From Numida meleagris (Eukaryota > Chordata > Aves > Galliformes > Numididae): a DNA stretch of 64,000 bases. Below are positions 49,485-62,460 of this stretch, in pieces. The stretch lies in NCBI RefSeq assembly GCF_002078875.1, contig NC_034411.1:1047410-1111409 (forward strand), written 5' to 3'. The position numbers and the translations under genes were made by a program. The notes below the pieces were generated by a model, which saw nothing but the letters and a program-made list of their open reading frames with translations, was not told the origin of the DNA and searched no databases. Within the stretch, counting starts at the first letter, position 1, and each line of letters begins with the position of its first letter.

Positions 49485-49720
49485 GTGAGACGCTAGGCAC
49501 GCGAGCGACCTGATTCCGACAACACTTGTGTTTAAATGCTTACCTTGGACGTACCCAACAAAGTAATTTATGATAAGAGCTTTAATGCGCCAAGTCCCTG
49601 GATTTTTTTGTGGAGTTCGTGTGCGCAAGTGGCTGGCCACGGAAGCGTGATAAATGGCATCGCAGGAGCACGATGGGTCCCCCTGCCATGTCCACACACG
49701 TGCTTGTAGCCCTGACCTGT

Positions 49721-52700
49721 AGGCTCGACCTGAGCAGTGGGGGAATTGTTCGCTCTCCATGAATTTGGCTGCTTTTCAGATGCTGCCAGTAGTGATGCTA
49801 ATTGCTGGCATTTGTGGTGGTTGGGTTTGCGATGCTGCCACCTGTACCGTGTCGGGATTCCTGATCTTTTGGGCAAGAAAACACCTCTCGTTTTTCTTTT
49901 ACGAAGCTGGGGGATCAGTGTTTGACAGCTCTGAATGGGTGATTTTAGCATTTTGGCTCACTGAATATTCTTAATTCTCTGGAGTATATTAAGGAGAAAT
50001 CGTGTACTTTCATTTGTCTGATTTCTTTAGAGTGATTGTTACGTAGAAGCATTTGGGAAATGGATTTATTTTTTTTTGTTACAGTTTTAGTTGGCAAAGA
50101 AATTATTGTAATTTAGGGGATTTGTGTATTTAAGCATAGATGATTATTTAGAAGATTTGGTTGCTGCAAATCGGAAGCCTTGTAGCTCAGTTTACTGATT
50201 TATTTTGTGATCTGTGACTAACAGACTAAAAATGCAAATAGCACAAGCCCTTTATGGTTTTATCACTGGATCAATTTACTGATGGGCGGATCAGTCACTA
50301 AACAGTTCGACACTTGTGATTTCTAAGTAGTCAGACACCAAAGGAATGAGTGTGGAGTGGAGGCTACAGGAAGCTTGCGTGAACAGAGCTTTCAATGGAA
50401 TTCAATATTTATTTGTTTCAGACTTGGAACGCAGAAGCCAGACTTTATTGTTCATTACTGAGATGATATTTTTTCTCTCATCACATGTGGCAATGAGCCA
50501 TCATCTCGTGTTGCAGCATGCTCATGTGCTAGAAGGAAACAACTGGTACAGCTAGAAGGAAGGGCTGAAATGGGCACTGTCACTTCCTTTTGATTACATC
50601 TCTTCATAGTTTCCACTGAATATCATACTCTGAGAGCACTGAAAAACTATAATCTCTCATTTTTATATTTAGTTGACATCCCCCCATATTTTTAGGGCTT
50701 TATTTGTTTAAGTGTATCACGGCTGTTTGTTTGCAACTAGTTGGCAAGCCAGTCTTACCACTGATGTCAGCACCATTTTGGAATTGGTAGTAGGACGGGA
50801 TCCTTCTCCCGGCGAAAGCAGATGACTTTTGCTCTGGTCTCCTGAAGGTCTGGTATTACCTATTTTTGCAGATCCAGCAGAGGGAGCAGAAGTCCACCAA
50901 TGGGGTTTCTTTGGACTAAACATTTGGGGTGGCAGATGGATTGGCAAAAATTGCTTGTGGAGGTGGGGAACTGCATGAATCATTCCCCCCCCATATTCTA
51001 AGTAAATTGTTCAATTAGAACACTAAAAACCATTCTGTAACTCGGTAATTTCTCATGTCCTGAAATTTCATTTTTTTTTCTTTAAGTTCTGCATGAGTCG
51101 GTACCTTATTATAACAATTGATACAACTATTTTCAGTGCTACACAAGTGTAGTGATTCCAATTAGCCAGCAGATGATTATTTAATAAGGAATAACATCCA
51201 GCCATGTCTTTGCACATCAGCTCCCCTGTCATTTTGCTGTATTTGTGAATGTACACGGGAAGAGTTGGCTACAGCTGGTTTTGAGTGTTTCTGAGAGTTT
51301 GTGACACAAACATCAGTTTTTATTTGCTGTCTATACTAGCTGCAATTATGCTGCTTTGTTCAACTGGATTTGTAGTCATTCAGTCAATCTGCAGCAGATC
51401 GTAATTTAAGGGGGTCAAATTTTGATCAAGAGTCTAAGATATTGTTACCACTTTAAAAAAGCATTATCTGTAGTAGTGTTATCTTAAGACGCGTGCATGC
51501 AGTTGATGTAATCTGCTATTAGTGGTGTTACTTCTACAATAACAGGTAACGTCACGCCAGAAACAGGTGATCTGGGGCTTGCTGCTAAAGGTGGCAGGGG
51601 TGAATTTTGAACTAGCTGGTAGCCACAGCATTTTGAAGCTAAATAAGAGAGAAGCCTCTACTGATTTCTGAAATCACTGAGCCCGAGGAGCCCATCACCA
51701 ATAGTTTTACCTCCTTCAGAGAGACCGTTTTGCGCTACTTCTAGAACTGTATTGGCAAATCTCGTTTAGTTTGGAAAGTCAGAATAAATCCTGGGCATCG
51801 ATGGCTCCTGCCACCACCTCCTTGCAGTGCTTCCTGAGCCATTCCTGCCTGGTCTTGCACCGTAGGCAGCTGTAGAGGTGAAAGATCCATGCCCAATGGT
51901 ACAAATGAAACTCTGGATATTTATCGTTAGTAAAGTTTGCAGAATGCCTGGGATGGTGGCAAACTGGTTTCATTTGAAGTGCTGATGGACTGGAGTTTGG
52001 TCTCACTTGAGACTCCATAAGCACATAAACTCTGCAGAAAGGAGAGAGATGCTTGTTGGAAGGTAAATGAGACTGGAGCTTTTTTCTGGGAGTCTTAACA
52101 TCTTTGGAGGTAGTTTCGTTTATTATGTAGCTGAAGGGGGAGCTTGAGACAATGGCTGTACATGCTATTAGAAAGGTGGATGAATGCACGAAGTGAGGTT
52201 TCTTAACATGTTCTTCTGTTGCTAAGTATTGATGATGTTTTGCTGATTAAAGGAACAAAGGCGGTCCCATCATAACGCAAACTTAAAATAGATCAAAAAT
52301 CTCCAAGTCTACAAATTAACAAACAGAATAAGAGAATGGAAAATGAAACAAAAGCTAGCATATTCAGAATGCAATTTTACATCATTTCTGGCATAAGATG
52401 CTGTGACTTTTATAACTCTATTCTCTAAGCTAAGGATGGAGTTGTCAGCTTTAACTTTGAATTTTCTTGCTTTCAGCAGTTTGTGTTAAACATTAATGTT
52501 ACTGAAAATGACTTTGTATCCATGCACATTCGTGGCTTGTTTGCCAAAGTGTCCACTCCCAAATGCATGAATTTCAGCAGCTAGCAAACATCAAAGCAAG
52601 ATTTTTCAACTCAAAAAGTTATCTTGAAAATTGAAGATTAGCCTTTTTCTATTTGTTTTTGTTTGTTTGTTTGTGTGTTTTTGGTGAATAATTACTAAAA

Positions 52701-53702
52701 CTTATAATAAACACAAAGTAGTTCTTCTTTGTTCTGTCTGTTATATCAGAGGAGATATGCCCCGATTATATCACTTTAATTAACTCTTGCTGTGTTTTAC
52801 TAAAATTTGAAGCATTAAGCATCGTTGAAGTAAGCACCATGACATTCAGGTTGCCCAAAACGTGTAAATAAAATGTAGGTCAAACTGCACTGATGTGTTT
52901 TGCCAGCCATTATTACATCAGCTTTTGAATAGCATTTATTCTCTAATTGGTGGTTGAGAGCCCGTAACTTCCATGGTTATGTTCTGAACATTTTAAGTTT
53001 TTCCTAATTTTTGTAGTGTTTGCACCACATATAGCCCAAGGGGAAAGTAAATTGGGGAAAAAGAGTTACCAGTTGTTCTTTGGACAGCTTAGCATGTCTT
53101 TTTTCAGGGGAATCACACCAGTTATTTGCCCAGTTCATATATCTATAATATTCTTTTAGATTCAATTTTCCGCCCTTTACTTTTCTCCATTTCATATTTA
53201 CTTTCTTCTTCATGGTCATCCCATCTAATCTGTCTGCCTGTGTCTACCTAATCTGCCTAATATATCCATGTATCATTTCTTTAATGATTTTATTATTGAA
53301 ATGACATTTAGCATTTGAGACTTAAGCATACATTACAAAAGCTTAATTCTCCTATTAGTGGATCAAACTTCCATGCTTCTCCCACAGTCAGCCTGCTCCA
53401 TGAGTTAAACAAGTCTTGTTGAATGTTGTCCAAGAGCTGTAATGCAGATCTATTTTTTAATCTTTATTAGAGAGAGGAAGCCACTGTAAAGATCTGGGTC
53501 ACGCGTTGTGCTGCAGTATTGACTGGAGCTCTGGTGAAGATGCAAGATTTCCTTCCACTGTGCAACTTGAATTTGGTCTGTAAGGCCTTGCTTCTTCCAC
53601 AGAAGCTCAGGAATTAGATTTTTCAGCTGCTCCTTCCATCCATAATGATCTGCAGATGTTTTAGAAACTTCCGTGATTTTTCTCTATCCTGTTTTTTGTG
53701 CA
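49721..53702. other. unique non-coding DNA, no confident gene
   Basis: Includes a 71-codon plus frame with a genuine ATG at 49759 and a hydrophobic N-terminus (LPVVMLIAGICGG), and minus frames of 127 (49568-49951) and 136 codons (51779-52189). None is recognisable and the first two overlap each other. A short GTTT-type run lies at about 52655-52676. Confidence 0.5.
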
Positions 53703-53725
53703 TGTGTGTGTGTGTGTGTGTGTGT
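53703..53725. repeat. (TG)n / (CA)n microsatellite
   Basis: Eleven TG dinucleotides, a standard vertebrate dinucleotide microsatellite. Length polymorphism is likely. Confidence 0.95.
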
Positions 53726-56700
53726 CCAGCTTCACCAAATTAACTTCTCTTTGTTTCAGCTTCCTTCAGCAAAGTAATTGACTTCTCAGAAGTGTATAGC
53801 TAGCAGGAACATCTCACAAATTACATCCATTATTACTCTCTCCTTCTTGAGGTTTTCCAGGTGTTTGATATCCCTGTAACAGTGTGCCTACCCTTTGACT
53901 TTGAGCACTTCTTCCCATACCAAGCCTCTGCTTTTCTTTTCTGCATAGACACACCAGCAGTTACAGCATTTTCCAGGACTTGGCTGCTTCCCTCCCATTT
54001 CTCCTGACTCCCTCATTTCAGTAGGATCTAGCAAAGGTTTCCAACCTTGTTGTCTAAAACCTCTATTAAAATTCCTGTAAGATATCATGGATTTGCTCAA
54101 TTTCTTGTCCTGTTGCTCCTATTCATCTTTGCATCACTGTGTAGTCACGTGTCTGATGTGGTGTGACTATTACTGGAGAGCTTGCAGTTCATGTCAAGAC
54201 AAGTCATGATGTGTTGCTGTGTCTCTGTATCAGGCTACCTCAATGTTTTCTTGCCTGATTTCATATTTCTCCTTCATGCTTTTCTGTAGTTTTATTCCTT
54301 ATGTACTTTCAAATTATGTGAATAAACTTTTTTTGCAATGAGCCCTCAGAGTCTGGGATGAGACTGACAACTACGCAATTACAAACTCAAATTCTGGATA
54401 AAAAGGCTACTTCTATGACATTAAATGGCTTGTATGTAGAAATGTTGGGTTTGTTTGGGTTTGGTTTTGTTTTGTTTTGTTTTTCAGATCAAGCTTGTGG
54501 TTTACTTAAAAGACATTGCTAAAGACGTTCCCATTGTGTTTCTCTAGCGAAGCATAGCTAGCCAGTAAAACATGTTGTACGGGCACTGAATAGCATAACA
54601 TTTAAGGTATCCTCAGTTTTATTTCAGACGTGTTCCTGTATTTCTTTATCGTGGCATAGACTCTGTGGCAATAGGGAGGTAGGGAGCTGAAGTGTACAGT
54701 TACCTGCTACCTTCAGCAGCGGGGTGGCCTGCAGTTAAGTTCCTTGGCAGTAGACTCTACTGTGCTGTTCTTGATAGCCTGCAGTTGAAGTTCATTGACT
54801 TCTTGTTGTGGACAGGATTCGAGTACTTCACCAAATTAAAAACTAACATTGTTATGTCTGTACTTCCAGAGTGCATTCCTCCTCTACAGAATTCAAATAC
54901 CCATTTGCATGCTTTAAGTTGACAAAAACAAAGAAGCAAAGCAAAAGAGGCAATTCTTACCAGTACATAAATAAATTGATGCTGAATAGCAAACCTCATT
55001 ATTCCTGGACTAATCTGTTAAACAAATGAAAGTAGGTGAGCCTTCCTCTTTTTTTATTTTTATTTTTTTCCCCTCTCATTTAAGAAAATAGCATGATCTC
55101 AGGAGAGCATCTTTAACTAAGAGAGCGTAAGTGCACGGAATGACAGTTACAAATAATTTTATACAACAGACAGACAAATTGTGATGATTGTCTGTACTAA
55201 AAGAAATAAATAAATCCTGGCCTGAAAGACTACAGTAAATCACGAAAGTGATCTCAAGTGAACAGAGATAGATTTCTGGAATACGGTGTGCAATGAAACC
55301 ACTGACCTCTTATACAAGGGTTCATGTCTTTTTCTACAGAAACAGATGGGTAATAGCATAATGCTGAAATCATGCTCTACATAATATGGACCTAGTGATT
55401 GCAGACCTGATTGCTTGCCATATGGTTGCTGAAGGGTTGAAGAGAAAATGGGATGATATGCAAACCCTTAAAAGCAACATTTTTATTGAATGGCCATTAC
55501 ATTAAAACCCAAACTCTGCAAATGAAGGAAAGAACTGTGGTGAACAATGATGAAATAACAGAACAATAAAAGAAGAAACACAATAGCATGTATTTGTTTT
55601 CAATATGCAAAATAATACTCCTCATTCTTTTTGTCATTTTGCCTTGTGTTATGAGCATTCGGTGGAAAGTTGGTGGGACATTGCTGCCTGCAGGGCACAA
55701 ATATAGCATATTGGAGAATTGCAGTGTTCACTAGGTCAGACAGGAAAAGAAAATAATCACTTGTCTCAAAGGAAAAGCTTCTGAGTTAAATGTTAACTGA
55801 AATATGCAACTTGGATGCATACAGCACATACTGAGAGGCCAACGGAAAGCCTTCACAAGACTTCCTTATCAAGACAACCGACGTATTCTCCCTCATGAAC
55901 GAAAGTTGGTTTTGCCTCTAGTATTTTTTCTTAGTACAACCCTTTTATTGTTAAGTAGTGATTTATTTATCTATTTATTCACTGACATCTGCCAGTAGAC
56001 TTGCCTCTATAGTTAGAGAAAATGCAAAGACCTGATAAGTACATCTTCCCTTACTGCTGTGTAATCGTCTGGAAGAGGGGAGGAGGTAGAGGGTCGATCT
56101 CAGTGATATGACCACATCTTCATGGCTATGCCCATGTGCATGCTGAAGATAACTTTTGAGAGCATGGCATGATGAGAATGATGTCATGCTTTTGAAATGG
56201 ACTAGGGATGGAAACAGTCTGAAATCCAGATTCGCTGGGTTTTAATACACAACACTTGAATGGCAAGCTTGAGATAGTCTCTTCTGAGCCATTAGTGGAT
56301 CGCTCTGCTTTGCCACCATGGGCTGATATGGGAAGATAGCAACTCAGATATTCAACTCAGTCTAGCTATTGTAAAGGTTTGGAGTTTGATAACATGAGCC
56401 ACCGGCATCTCGCTGGCCTTCGCCTCTTCTGGAAGCTCAGTCGTGCAGGAGCATACAGATCACTGAAGGACTTTGTGTGGAGGAGAACATACTGACCTTG
56501 AGTCAGGAAATGCCATAAAGATTCATAACGTGACACTAAAAGTTCCCGACCACGATAGATCCTTTCACTGGTGGGAGATGCTCCTCATTCTGCAAGGCAT
56601 GTTCAGTCCCTGCTCTCTGGTGCACAGGTGCATGTAGAGAGAGGTAGGTAAGCAGCTCCCTCTTGCTCCTTTCAGCGAGTTCAGCATTCTTTTGGTCAGT

Positions 56701-58865
56701 GTGGATGTACTGCCTCACACAGCAGCACCACGACAGCTGAGTCTTTCCATGTTTGTCCTCTCTACATCGTGCTGCTTAGGAGCTTCTGAGACCAAGCCAG
56801 CAGTAATACAGCTATCTGGCTAATCGCTGCTAAATACAGACTGCTTTCTCTTGACAGGCTTGTCTGAGGCCTCCCATAAATCACAATTTGTTTGACTGCA
56901 GGAATGGAAAATGTTTATTTGAACACTTACATTTAGCAAGAAGTCTTGTACGTATGGGAATGTCAGGATCATCTTCGGGATTGTCAGACTTTTCTTTGGC
57001 TGCCCACCTCACTTTTATTTCGTTTGGAGGCCTAAAGACATATGGCAAGCAGCACATTCTGTGATTTAAGGCATGTTAACTATGGCACTGCAGGTTTTCA
57101 TGTGACGAGAAGAGATTTCCTTCAGCCTACTAAACTGATTCTCATACTTCTTGACTAGTGACATGTTGGCTGTGTGGCAGCAATAAGTTTTGCATAACTT
57201 TTAAGAGCCTGTGCTGACCTACTTAACAGGCATCCACTGCTACATAATGTATTTAGGTCAAGTATTGTGTTTGAGCTTATCATCAATCTTGTAATAATCC
57301 AACTCACTGTGAAAGCCACAGGTACCTGACTGATGCAAACATTCTATAGGGGAGAAAATACTCTTGTCCTGTTCAGAAGGGGAGGGTGGTTGTCGTGGTG
57401 CTGTAGTTTGTTTCTTCTGGGGAAGCATGGAGGAGAGCCGATCCTGCCCTCGTCTGCCCGTGCTGCTGCACCACTGCTTTGTCTCCCTGCACTCCCAGTG
57501 GTTCAAAGGATGTCCAAAACTGTCTGTAAAATGTGATTCTGTTGTTTTTTGATGTCTCATTTGTCTAGGCAGTACATATTCCGGTCTAAAATCTGCTTTT
57601 ACCGTGTTTTTACTGTGGCAGGGTACTGTTTCTCACTTGCAAAACAACAGCGTTGGCCTTTTTGCATCATAGTATGCTGCCTGTAAAGACAGGAGAGGCC
57701 CCTTGCAAGTAGACAATAGCTGGGAATCATCCTTTTGTTCGCATTTAAAATAACTGTTTTGCAACACTTGCAGCGCATGCATTGAAGGAGAGCTTTGGTG
57801 CGGCTGCACGGCAGCAGGAGGTGGAAGCCAGCTCGCTGCAAATGCACGCGTGCACCTGACTTCTGTCCCTCAGCTCAGGGATGCACAGACTGATCGTGTG
57901 TCAGACTGAAGAGACTCTGCACTAAGCAGTCCTTTTTGAAAAGCAGTGTTCTTCCTTCCTTTTGTTCCTGCGGTGGTTGCAGGCGTTTTAGCCCACACTT
58001 TGGGCAGACCGTTAAAGCATGTGTTTTAATAAAGCAGTGCCAGCGTACTTAGTCATCCATATAATATTAGCATAGTGCACATTGGTTCATGCAGTAAATT
58101 GTTGCAAAGTTATATGACATCTTAATGCTCTGACAGGACGTGAAAGACAATAACACTGCTGAAAAGACCAGAAAAGGCCATTTATAGCTACTGAATAATA
58201 TGTTGGCTTTTAACACTGTATATATGAGTAAAATAAGATAAAGTACAAAACGAGCAAAATAATTATTTATACCAGATATTACGTTTTATCAGAATCAGAA
58301 CTATACAACCTCACAACCTGGTGTGAATTGTTTTTGATACGGTATTCATTGCCTCTAAGAGCTGTAAATGCCTGCAGTCTGAGCTTGACTGCCCTGGGGG
58401 CTGATGAAATGCTTTCACTGGGGTGGAACTGGACAAAAGTTGCTCTGGAAGGAACTCACTGATCTGCTGTGGACATGCAGGGATCAGTCCTCGTGCCCCA
58501 TATGTTCTGATGCAGGGATCTACGATCAGCTTCTAAAACGTGCAGGGGGCACTTGCATTAAAATGCTTCACACAGACAAACTATTGCAGAACTGGAAATC
58601 GGTACTGCACTTTTTAGCAGTATATTATGATGTATGAACTGGGAAGGAAGAGTTGCATAGCAATGAAATATGCATGATAAGAAGTCCAATTTTTACACAG
58701 GTCCCAAGAGTTTGGCAACTTCTGTCCTGTGCTTTCTTCTTAAATGCTGTGCAAACATCGTCGGTTCGTATGACAAATTAGTTTGTGCTATCTTCTTCCA
58801 TATTCCAAACAGAACTTCCACAGCATTATTTGCTGCTTTATTTAAATACACTTTTTTTCGGAAGG
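53726..58865. other. unique non-coding DNA, no gene seen
   Basis: Frames of 60-100 codons, none recognisable. A TTTTG-type run lies at about 54462-54485 and a T-rich stretch at about 55050-55072. CpG and GC rise modestly at 57400-57500 and 57770-57860 without island character. Confidence 0.55.
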
Positions 58866-58889
58866 AAAAAAAAAAAAAAAAAGAAAAAA
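58866..58889 (+). repeat. poly-A tract (17 A, then G and 6 A)
   Basis: Homopolymer with one interruption. No retroelement body or target-site duplication was recognised upstream. Confidence 0.85.
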
Positions 58890-61481
58890 GGTAATTGTAG
58901 TTTGTACCTTTTTCACAATTTCACTCCGAGCTCTCTCGTTTTGTGGAACTTAAATTACACTGACATTTTGCTGTAGCATGGTTTAATTTGTGTTGCACCT
59001 GGATATTTTCTATAGGCCTTAGTTGGCTTACAGTATTGAAAAATTGCCTTGAAATGATAGGCTTTACTTCTGGCTAAATTTAGCAAGCAAAAACCTTCCA
59101 AAAACCAAAAACAACCCCAAACTTAAGCATTATTAACATTAGATTTTGATGATACTCAGAAACATGTTTTTCATTTTTTTTTTTCTGCATTGAATCCTAA
59201 AAAGTCTTCAAAATTCAGCAATAATTTCTGTACTATCATTTCATTTCAGTTACTGAGTTTACGAATACCAAAATGAGAATGAGTGGGTAGAGGTGAAACT
59301 CCCTCTGTCAAACAAAAAGTTGATGGGAGAAAACTGAGAGGCGGTTGTATGCAAAATAGAGACACTTTAATGTCTGCTTGTACGCTCATTTATGTGCACA
59401 CGTGGCAAGAGGAGTACTTCTTCCTCAGGATAACATAAATAACCATAGCACAAAAAGTTTTAGAAAACTGACTTGAAATTACAGTGTTGTCTTAAGGAAA
59501 TCCAGGAGTTGCACCAGATGTATGGCGATTCTTTTCAGTTCTCTGAAGTCAAACAAGCAAGCTGTTTGTTTTAGGGTGGTAGTTGTATTTCCAAAGCTGT
59601 TCCTGCAGCCATATGTTAGGCACAGGCATTTTCTCACCCTTTTAAAGGTATCCGTGCAGCTGAAAGGAAGGGAGGGAAGAGGACAAAGATGGAAGAGCAT
59701 CCTTCAGATATAACAAACGCAGCAGTCTCTGCAGAATAATATTTTGAGTGGGGGCATGGAGGCTAAGCACAATGTTGGAAAATTTGCAAGAGTTACTTTT
59801 TTCCTTATTCATGGAATTTGATATTTGCAAGGTGCAGGTCCACTGGGCCAGCTGATGTAGAACGGAAAGCGTTCTGGTGGGAACAGCTTCAGAACCTAGT
59901 CCTGAATTTTTAAACTTCTGTTGCAGGTATGTCTGATGCCAGAACATAGGGGGAAAACATTAGTGAGAGCATTTTCTATTATAGAATGAAGTGGTTGTTT
60001 TTTTTTTTTGTTTTTTTTTTTTAGATTTTAATTACAGACTCTTCCTTTAAATTTCTTAGAAAGTAGGGAGTACCTTCTAATCTTTTAGGTGTCTTTTCTC
60101 CTGTTGTATTTAATGAGTCATCAGAATACTGACTGATCCTTCTCCAAACATTTTGAGTCACTTGAAAACATTTCTTGCCATGGTGTTATTTATAGTGATT
60201 CACTAAATTAAAAAGTGCTACTTTTCCCTTGCAGGTACATGCATCATTTATAGTCTAGCTTCATTATATTCTGTACTGTATAAACTCCTGTAGGAAAGTG
60301 GTTATGTAACACTCTTGTGTCATTACATTTACATGCATTAAATTCCTTGCAGAATCATATTCTCTGTAACAAAAGGTTCATTAGCAGGACAAAAATGCTT
60401 AACTTGGGAAACTGCTGGAAGAAGTGAGACACATTTTCAGGCTGATATTGTTGATATGCAATTATATATTATGTACAGAGTTGATCTGGGATTAGTTAAT
60501 CCCAAATGACAAGTATAAATGTGATTCAAGTTGTTCATTCAAATCTCTTTCTGTAGTTATAACTTTGAATAGGAGTTATCATCATTAAATCTACAGTGTA
60601 TATAAAGGCAACTCACTGGAGTTAATAGAGCAATGCCATTTACACCACATGGGAGCTTTACGTACATACTAGCACTTTTCAAACTGCAAATATAGAAAAA
60701 AGTTACTTGGTGCACCTTATTTACATGTGCAACTAGTGCAAAATGAATTTATAGCCTCAGTTCTGTTATGCATTTAAATACGTTCTTTATTCTTCCACTT
60801 CCCATCCGTTGCTGTTGAAGCATAATCGTGGGTGCTTTCAGAGAGAACAACTGGGCACATTCTTCTGCACAATGTCATAGATCTGCCTGAACCAACTTTG
60901 GAAATTGATCATTTTATTTTTGTTGAAATGGCAGTTAAATAGGAGGAATATATCAAGAGTTAAAACTTCATTACTGGAGAGCAATAAAAATGCATCAAGC
61001 CTGGAATATTGTCTAGAAGATCAAATTTCTTGGTTATGTTGACACTTTAAAGAAATATGTTTATTTAACGAATAGGAATTCTATATGCTGGTATACTACA
61101 GTGATAAATTGCATTCTAGTTGGGCTATCTTTGATGTTCTAATTTTATTGCCCGACATTGGGCTGTTGCTATACATATGGAAGCCAACAGAAGAAGGAAA
61201 GAAATAAGGGTGAGGAAAATCTGCCTTAGCCTTTCTTTGGTACTTGGCTGGAACTACCACAGACCACCTTTTGAAGTCTGACAATGTTAAATTGTATTTG
61301 CAAGCAGTTTTTCACTGCATTCTAGCAATCAATGATCACGTACAGATGTGCTAGAAAGAGCTCAGAGAAACTAATGTGCTGGCAGTTTCTGAGCCAATGG
61401 GAAATGGGACACTTTGAGTTTCTCAAAAAAACTGGAAATAGGGACTTAGAAACCTCCTGACTTACATGTCTGGTGACTTAC
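58890..61481. other. unique non-coding DNA, no gene seen
   Basis: AT-rich, with short unrecognised frames (at most 101 codons, minus strand 59642-59947). Contains a double poly-T tract (59998-60022, one G inside). Confidence 0.55.
59998..60022 (+). repeat. interrupted poly-T tract (T12-G-T12)
   Basis: Two 12-T runs separated by one G. Confidence 0.85.
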
Positions 61482-61556
61482 CTAAATGCAGATATTATGA
61501 CTGTTGCCATAACCTGCATATCTTCTGTACGAGTGTAGATCCTTAAAAGGGGTTAC
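61482..61556 (-). other. non-coding exon candidate, minus strand
   Basis: On the minus strand, CATCTTGTTTTCCAG (AG at 61558-61557) precedes a 75-bp interval that ends ATTTAG followed by the perfect donor GTAAGT (61481-61476). All three frames contain a stop: one only at its final codon, the other two early. If transcribed, it fits a long non-coding RNA or an untranslated exon. Both splice signals are strong, but the interval is short and single matches of this kind are expected by chance. Confidence 0.13.
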
Positions 61557-61648
61557 CTGGAAAACAAGATGATGAATGTCTAGTTACTCCCAAAGTGGAG
61601 AGGTAGTGAATTTCAACATATTTCACAATGATTGCTACTTGTTCCTGG

Positions 61649-61679
61649 TTTTTTTTTGGGGTTTTTTTTTTTTTTTTTT
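61649..61679 (+). repeat. poly-T tracts (T9-G4-T18)
   Basis: Low-complexity T run with a GGGG interruption. Confidence 0.85.
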
Positions 61680-62170
61680 GTGGATGGTTTCCCAGGTTGA
61701 CTTGGTATAATGAAAAGGAAGGACAAAAGCCCATTTGGCAGAACAGAAACTCTGTCATTACTCAAATTGAGAGCATCTATCTCTACTTTTGCTCTTCTGC
61801 TTCTGTGTTTGAGTGCTGAGTAGTCTGTGGCTAGTTTCCCCTGGTTCCAGCGATGGGGGGCATTCTTGTGACATGATGATGTGTCTGCAACGTGAATTCT
61901 CAGTGCTGTATACTACATACCCGCTGACCACCCTTGCAATTGCTTCTAGACAAACAGAAAAGTAGAAATCTTAAAGGATGAAGTGTTAAGTCCCTGTTTA
62001 ATTCCCAGCCTGGACACTACGACAACAAGAGTCTATCTCCCAATCTTACATTTGCAGTTCTCTTGTTCTTCTGCTGAGATTTCAGTATGGCTGGGTTAAT
62101 GGTATATTTCCACTGAGCAGACAGAGGTGGTACAATGGAGTTTGCAAAAAGGCATCTTCAAGAAATACTT

Positions 62171-62190
62171 AAAAAAAAAAAAAAAAAAAA
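62171..62190 (+). repeat. poly-A tract (20 A)
   Basis: Longest uninterrupted A run of the window. No matching direct repeats flank it and no retroelement body was recognised upstream. Confidence 0.9.
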
Positions 62191-62280
62191 GAATTGAAGT
62201 TGGTGAGGAGATGCAGTTTTCAAAGATATTCAAATTCTGTGTTTCTGCTCAAACATGCATTTCTCTCTTTTTGGTTTCAG

Positions 62281-62400
62281 CACCTGCTTGATTTTCTAGA
62301 TTCAGTGTTTGTGCACATTACTAAGGTTCAAAATTATGACTCCCATTTTGAGGAAAAATGGTCTATTGCATTGTGGGAAAGCAGAGAGCTCTCTTCAAAG
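62281..62400 (+). other. candidate internal exon, 40 codons
   Basis: A very good acceptor (TTTCTCTCTTTTTGGTTTCAG, AG at 62279-62280) and a fair donor (AAG followed by GTATAT at 62401) enclose exactly 120 bp. The frame is open in phase 0 at both ends and encodes a segment beginning HLLDFLDSVFVHIT and ending ALWESRELSSK. The composition is protein-like but belongs to no family I recognise. The same frame stays open from 62194 to 62460, so openness is not confined to the proposed exon, which weakens the case. Confidence 0.17.
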
Positions 62401-62460
62401 GTATATAAATTAATTCTTTTCATTAGAGGAACAGAGGGAGAAAATGTGAAAATCAAATAA

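Larger units (their letters stand above)
48880..49720. promoter_or_regulatory. CpG-rich, possibly unmethylated regulatory block
   Basis: CpG dinucleotides are again at or near the number expected from composition: I count about 15 in 49321-49560 at roughly 46% GC. POU/octamer-like sequence ATTAGCATATGAAT occurs at about 49265-49278. The interval also holds a 16-T run (49048-49063) and the exon candidate at 49360-49484. Retention of CpG in AT-moderate DNA suggests germline hypomethylation or selection, as in developmental enhancers, promoters or coding exons. Confidence 0.3.

Noticed and set aside
50177..50250. tRNA-like phrase TTGTAGCTCAGTTT
   Set aside because: Only resembles a D-arm; no TTCGA loop, anticodon stem or acceptor pairing at the right distances.
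51779..52189. 136-codon minus frame
   Set aside because: Mixed composition without motif; no exon-like boundaries found; probably chance.
58866..58889. Poly-A run as a retroposed tail
   Set aside because: Upstream sequence has no recognisable transcript and no flanking direct repeats.
62171..62190. 20-A run as the tail of a processed pseudogene or SINE
   Set aside because: No gene-like or SINE-like body upstream and no target-site duplication around the tract.
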